From assembly GCA_964389525.1 (NCBI GenBank), contig CAYMEX010000009.1:1-64000 (forward strand): 64,000 bases of DNA. The letters run 5' to 3'. Numbering within the stretch: the first letter of the stretch is position 1; every line of letters begins with the position of its first letter. This DNA is from JAFLTL01 sp964389525 (GTDB lineage Bacteria > Bacteroidota > Bacteroidia > Bacteroidales > Muribaculaceae). Below are positions 61,541-64,000 of this stretch, piece by piece. A program made the position numbers and the translations under genes. The notes beneath the pieces were generated by a model. It did no database searches. It had not been told where the DNA came from and saw only the letters and a list, made by a program, of their open reading frames with translations.

Positions 61541-64000
61541 TTAGTTCTCAAATACGAGATCATCGTCTTTCATGTCTATGACGATCGGGCGCTCCTTGTC
61601 AACCTTCTGGGCAAGTATGTCCTTGCTAAGGCGGTTAAGCACAAGACGGTGGATAGCACGCTTGACCGGACGGGCGCCGAACTCCGGGTCATACCCCTCT
61701 TCCGCAAGATAGTGCATTGCCGCAGGTGTCACCTCAAGTGTCACGCCATTAGACGACAGCATTTTCTGTATGCCCTTCACCTGTAGCCCGACGATTTCCT
61801 CGATCTCCTTCTCATTGAGAGGAGTGAACATTATCGTCTCGTCTATACGGTTCAGGAACTCCGGCCTGATCGTCTGCTTCAGCAGCTCGATCACCTGCTT
61901 TTTAGTGTTCTCTATAACCTCGCCGCGGTTCTCGTCGGTCATATGCGAGAAATTCTCACGTATCACGCTCGATCCCATGTTCGAGGTCATAATGATGATA
62001 GTGTTCTTGAAGTTGACCATACGGCCCTTGTTGTCGGTCAGACGTCCGTCATCGAGCACCTGAAGCAGGATGTTGAACACATCGGGATGCGCTTTCTCGA
62101 TCTCGTCGAACAGTACGACGGAATACGGCTTGCGGCGCACGGCCTCGGTAAGCTGGCCACCCTCGTCATAACCGACATATCCCGGAGGCGCTCCAACAAG
62201 ACGGCTCACAGTATGTTTCTCCTGATACTCGCTCATGTCGATACGCGTCATCATGTTCTCGTCGTCAAAGAGATATTCGGCAAGAGCCTTGGCAAGCTCC
62301 GTCTTGCCGACGCCGGTAGTACCGAGGAAAAGGAAGCTGCCTATCGGTCGGCGCGGATCGTTAAGACCCGCACGGCTGCGGCGCACCGCATCGGCGATAG
62401 CGGTGATGGCATCTCCCTGACCCACCACGCGGTTGTGGAGTTCGTCCTCAAGATGAAGCAGCTTCTCTTTCTCGCTCTGCACCATCTTGTTTACAGGTAT
62501 TCCCGTCCAGCGCGACACCACATCGGCGATATCCTCTGCGTCGACTTCCTCTTTGATCAGGGCTTTCTCACCCTGCATCATTTTAAGCTGCTCCTGTATC
62601 GTAGCGTTCTCCTGCTCCTTGCCCTGGATCCTGGAGTACCTTATCTCGGCCACCTTCGCATAATCACCTTCGCGTTCGGCACGCTCAGCCTCGAAATTAA
62701 GCTGCTCGATATCGATCTTGTTCTGCTGTATCTTGTCGATGAGCTCCTTCTCGGCTTTCCACTTGGCTGAATATTCCTTCTCCTCGTCGCGCATCGACGC
62801 GAGTTCCTTTTCGATCTCCTTCACCTTCTCCTTGTCGCCCTCGCGTTTTATCGCCTCGCGCTCGATCTCCTTCTGGGCGATGCGGCGGCTTATATCGTCG
62901 AGAGCCTGAGGCACGGAGTCGATCTCGAGTTTCAGCTTCGAGGCTGCCTCGTCGACAAGGTCGATAGCCTTGTCAGGCAGGAAACGGTCGGTGATGTAGC
63001 GTTCCGAGAGCTGCACGGCGGCGATAATCGCCTCGTCGCGGATACGCACCTTATGGTGGTTCTCATATCTCTCTTTCAGACCGCGCAGTATGGCGATTGC
63101 CGAAGCCTCGTCGGGCTCGTTCACCATCACCTTCTGGAAACGGCGTTCAAGAGCTTTGTCCTTTTCAAAATACTTCTGGTACTCGTCGAGAGTCGTGGCA
63201 CCGATACTGCGCAGTTCGCCACGGGCAAGCGCCGGTTTCAGTATATTGGCCGCGTCCATCGCGCCCTCCCCTTTTCCGGCACCCACAAGAGTGTGTATCT
63301 CATCGATAAAGAGAATGATCTCTCCGTCGCTTTGGGTCACCTCGTTGACGATTGCTTTCAGTCGCTCCTCAAATTCGCCCTTGTATTTCGCACCCGCCAC
63401 AAGCGCGCCCATGTCGAGAGAGAATATCTGTTTTGTACGCAGATTCTCGGGCACGTCGCCACGCACGATGCGCTGTGCCAGCCCCTCGGCGATAGCGGTC
63501 TTGCCCGTGCCGGGCTCGCCTATCAACATCGGGTTGTTCTTCGTTCGGCGGCTGAGTATCTGCAGCACACGGCGTATCTCCTCGTCACGCCCGATCACCG
63601 GGTCGAGCTTGCCGGAGCGGGCGCGTTCGTTAAGATTGATCGCATACTTGCTCAGCGCGTTATACTGTTCCTCCGCGCTTTGATCCGTAGCTTTCTTCCC
63701 CTTGCGCAGCTCCTCGACGGCAGCTTTAAGCTCCTTTGACCCAAGACCGGCATCCTTCAGGATTGTCGACGCGGCACTGTTGATTTCAAACAGAGCCATC
63801 AGCAGAGCCTCGAGCGTGACATACTCGTCGCCGTTCTGCTTGGCTATGTCAAGCGACTTCTGGAGCACATCGTTCGACGTGCGGCTGAGATAAGGTTCGC
63901 CCCCCGACACTTTCGGAAGCGAGGCGATCTCACGGTCGACCTGCTGGATGACAGCCGTCAGATTGGCGCCGACCTTCTGGAAAATAAACTTCACCAGAGA
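61541..64000 (-). CDS. clpB: ATP-dependent chaperone ClpB (5' partial)
   Basis: The frame is open to the right edge, so the first roughly 50-60 residues (start of the Clp N domain) are outside; the visible 5' end reads SLVKFIFQKVGANL, with the valine internal rather than a start. Visible: rest of the N domain, AAA1 with Walker A GEPGTGKTA and FIDEIHTLVGAG, the coiled-coil M domain (EYSAKWKAEKELIDKIQQ), AAA2 with GTTGVGKTELAKAL and VVLFDEIEKAHPDVFN, and the C-terminal domain (EGYDPEFGARPVKRAIHRLV). It lacks a ClpP-binding loop, fitting ClpB rather than ClpA/ClpC. It resolubilises aggregates with DnaK. Confidence 0.95.
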   Translation of the reverse strand, partial: SLVKFIFQKVGANLTAVIQQVDREIASLPKVSGGEPYLSRTSNDVLQKSLDIAKQNGDEYVTLEALLMALFEINSAASTILKDAGLGSKELKAAVEELRKGKKATDQSAEEQYNALSKYAINLNERARSGKLDPVIGRDEEIRRVLQILSRRTKNNPMLIGEPGTGKTAIAEGLAQRIVRGDVPENLRTKQIFSLDMGALVAGAKYKGEFEERLKAIVNEVTQSDGEIILFIDEIHTLVGAGKGEGAMDAANILKPALARGELRSIGATTLDEYQKYFEKDKALERRFQKVMVNEPDEASAIAILRGLKERYENHHKVRIRDEAIIAAVQLSERYITDRFLPDKAIDLVDEAASKLKLEIDSVPQALDDISRRIAQKEIEREAIKREGDKEKVKEIEKELASMRDEEKEYSAKWKAEKELIDKIQQNKIDIEQLNFEAERAEREGDYAKVAEIRYSRIQGKEQENATIQEQLKMMQGEKALIKEEVDAEDIADVVSRWTGIPVNKMVQSEKEKLLHLEDELHNRVVGQGDAITAIADAVRRSRAGLNDPRRPIGSFLFLGTTGVGKTELAKALAEYLFDDENMMTRIDMSEYQEKHTVSRLVGAPPGYVGYDEGGQLTEAVRRKPYSVVLFDEIEKAHPDVFNILLQVLDDGRLTDNKGRMVNFKNTIIIMTSNMGSSVIRENFSHMTDENRGEVIENTKKQVIELLKQTIRPEFLNRIDETIMFTPLNEKEIEEIVGLQVKGIQKMLSSNGVTLEVTPAAMHYLAEEGYDPEFGARPVKRAIHRLVLNRLSKDILAQKVDKERPIVIDMKDDDLVFEN

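Overview
The window reads as a chromosomal segment of a Bacteroidales bacterium, most likely a gut Muribaculaceae member. Reasons: SusC/SusD-type outer-membrane pairs, lipoproteins with short Bacteroidetes signal peptides, a type V (Mfa/FimA) fimbrial locus, Na+-NQR, a TonB-ExbB-ExbD-ExbD set, promoters of the Bacteroidetes form TTTG-N19/20-TAnnTTTG, and generally GC-rich codon use. The family placement is inference; the order is well supported.

Layout. Bases 1-6064 (+) hold a SusC/SusD uptake operon followed by two small lipoproteins, the last resembling the lipid-binding hydrolase family. Bases 6065-7255 are a non-coding array of short perfect hairpins (R1). Bases 7256-25163 (-) hold a redoxin lipoprotein and a large fimbrial operon: DUF3575 protein, Mfa1-like stalk, Mfa2/FimB-like anchor, an accessory fimbrillin, then five tandem roughly 800-residue paralogous tip-type subunits. 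These are separated by repeated hairpin/MITE-like spacers (called H1, H2 and H3 here). A second thioredoxin-like lipoprotein (25493-26431, +) is divergent from it. Bases 26432-29872 are a second, larger hairpin array (R2), including about four tandem units of roughly 495 bp. Then come exbB-exbD-exbD-tonB (-), dnaB (+), and nqrABCDEF-yigZ (-).

Bases 41881-44827 are a small AT-richer island: a trypsin-like protease (+), a PtuB-like HNH nuclease (-) and a PtuA-like SMC/ABC-type ATPase (-). It is bounded by a 45-bp direct repeat copied from the 3' end of the adjacent MATE transporter gene. This is the best candidate in the window for a little-described system: a Septu-like anti-phage module with a convergent protease, inserted at a gene 3' end without a visible integrase.

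The remainder is housekeeping: MATE, aroB, a HAD phosphatase, der, era, fabH, rpmF and a DUF177 protein; rplS; gmk, yicC and guaB; a histidine acid phosphatase; ald with fdtB and fdtA (3-amino-3,6-dideoxyhexose synthesis); a small lipoprotein; and clpB, which runs off the right edge.

A theme connects the regions. Short hairpins, many with GNA triloops (GCA, GAA, GGA, GTA), fill both arrays. Both arrays lie between convergent gene 3' ends and bracket the fimbrial locus. In R1 the repeat even supplies the last codons of the redoxin gene. Related repeats recur beside the defence island.
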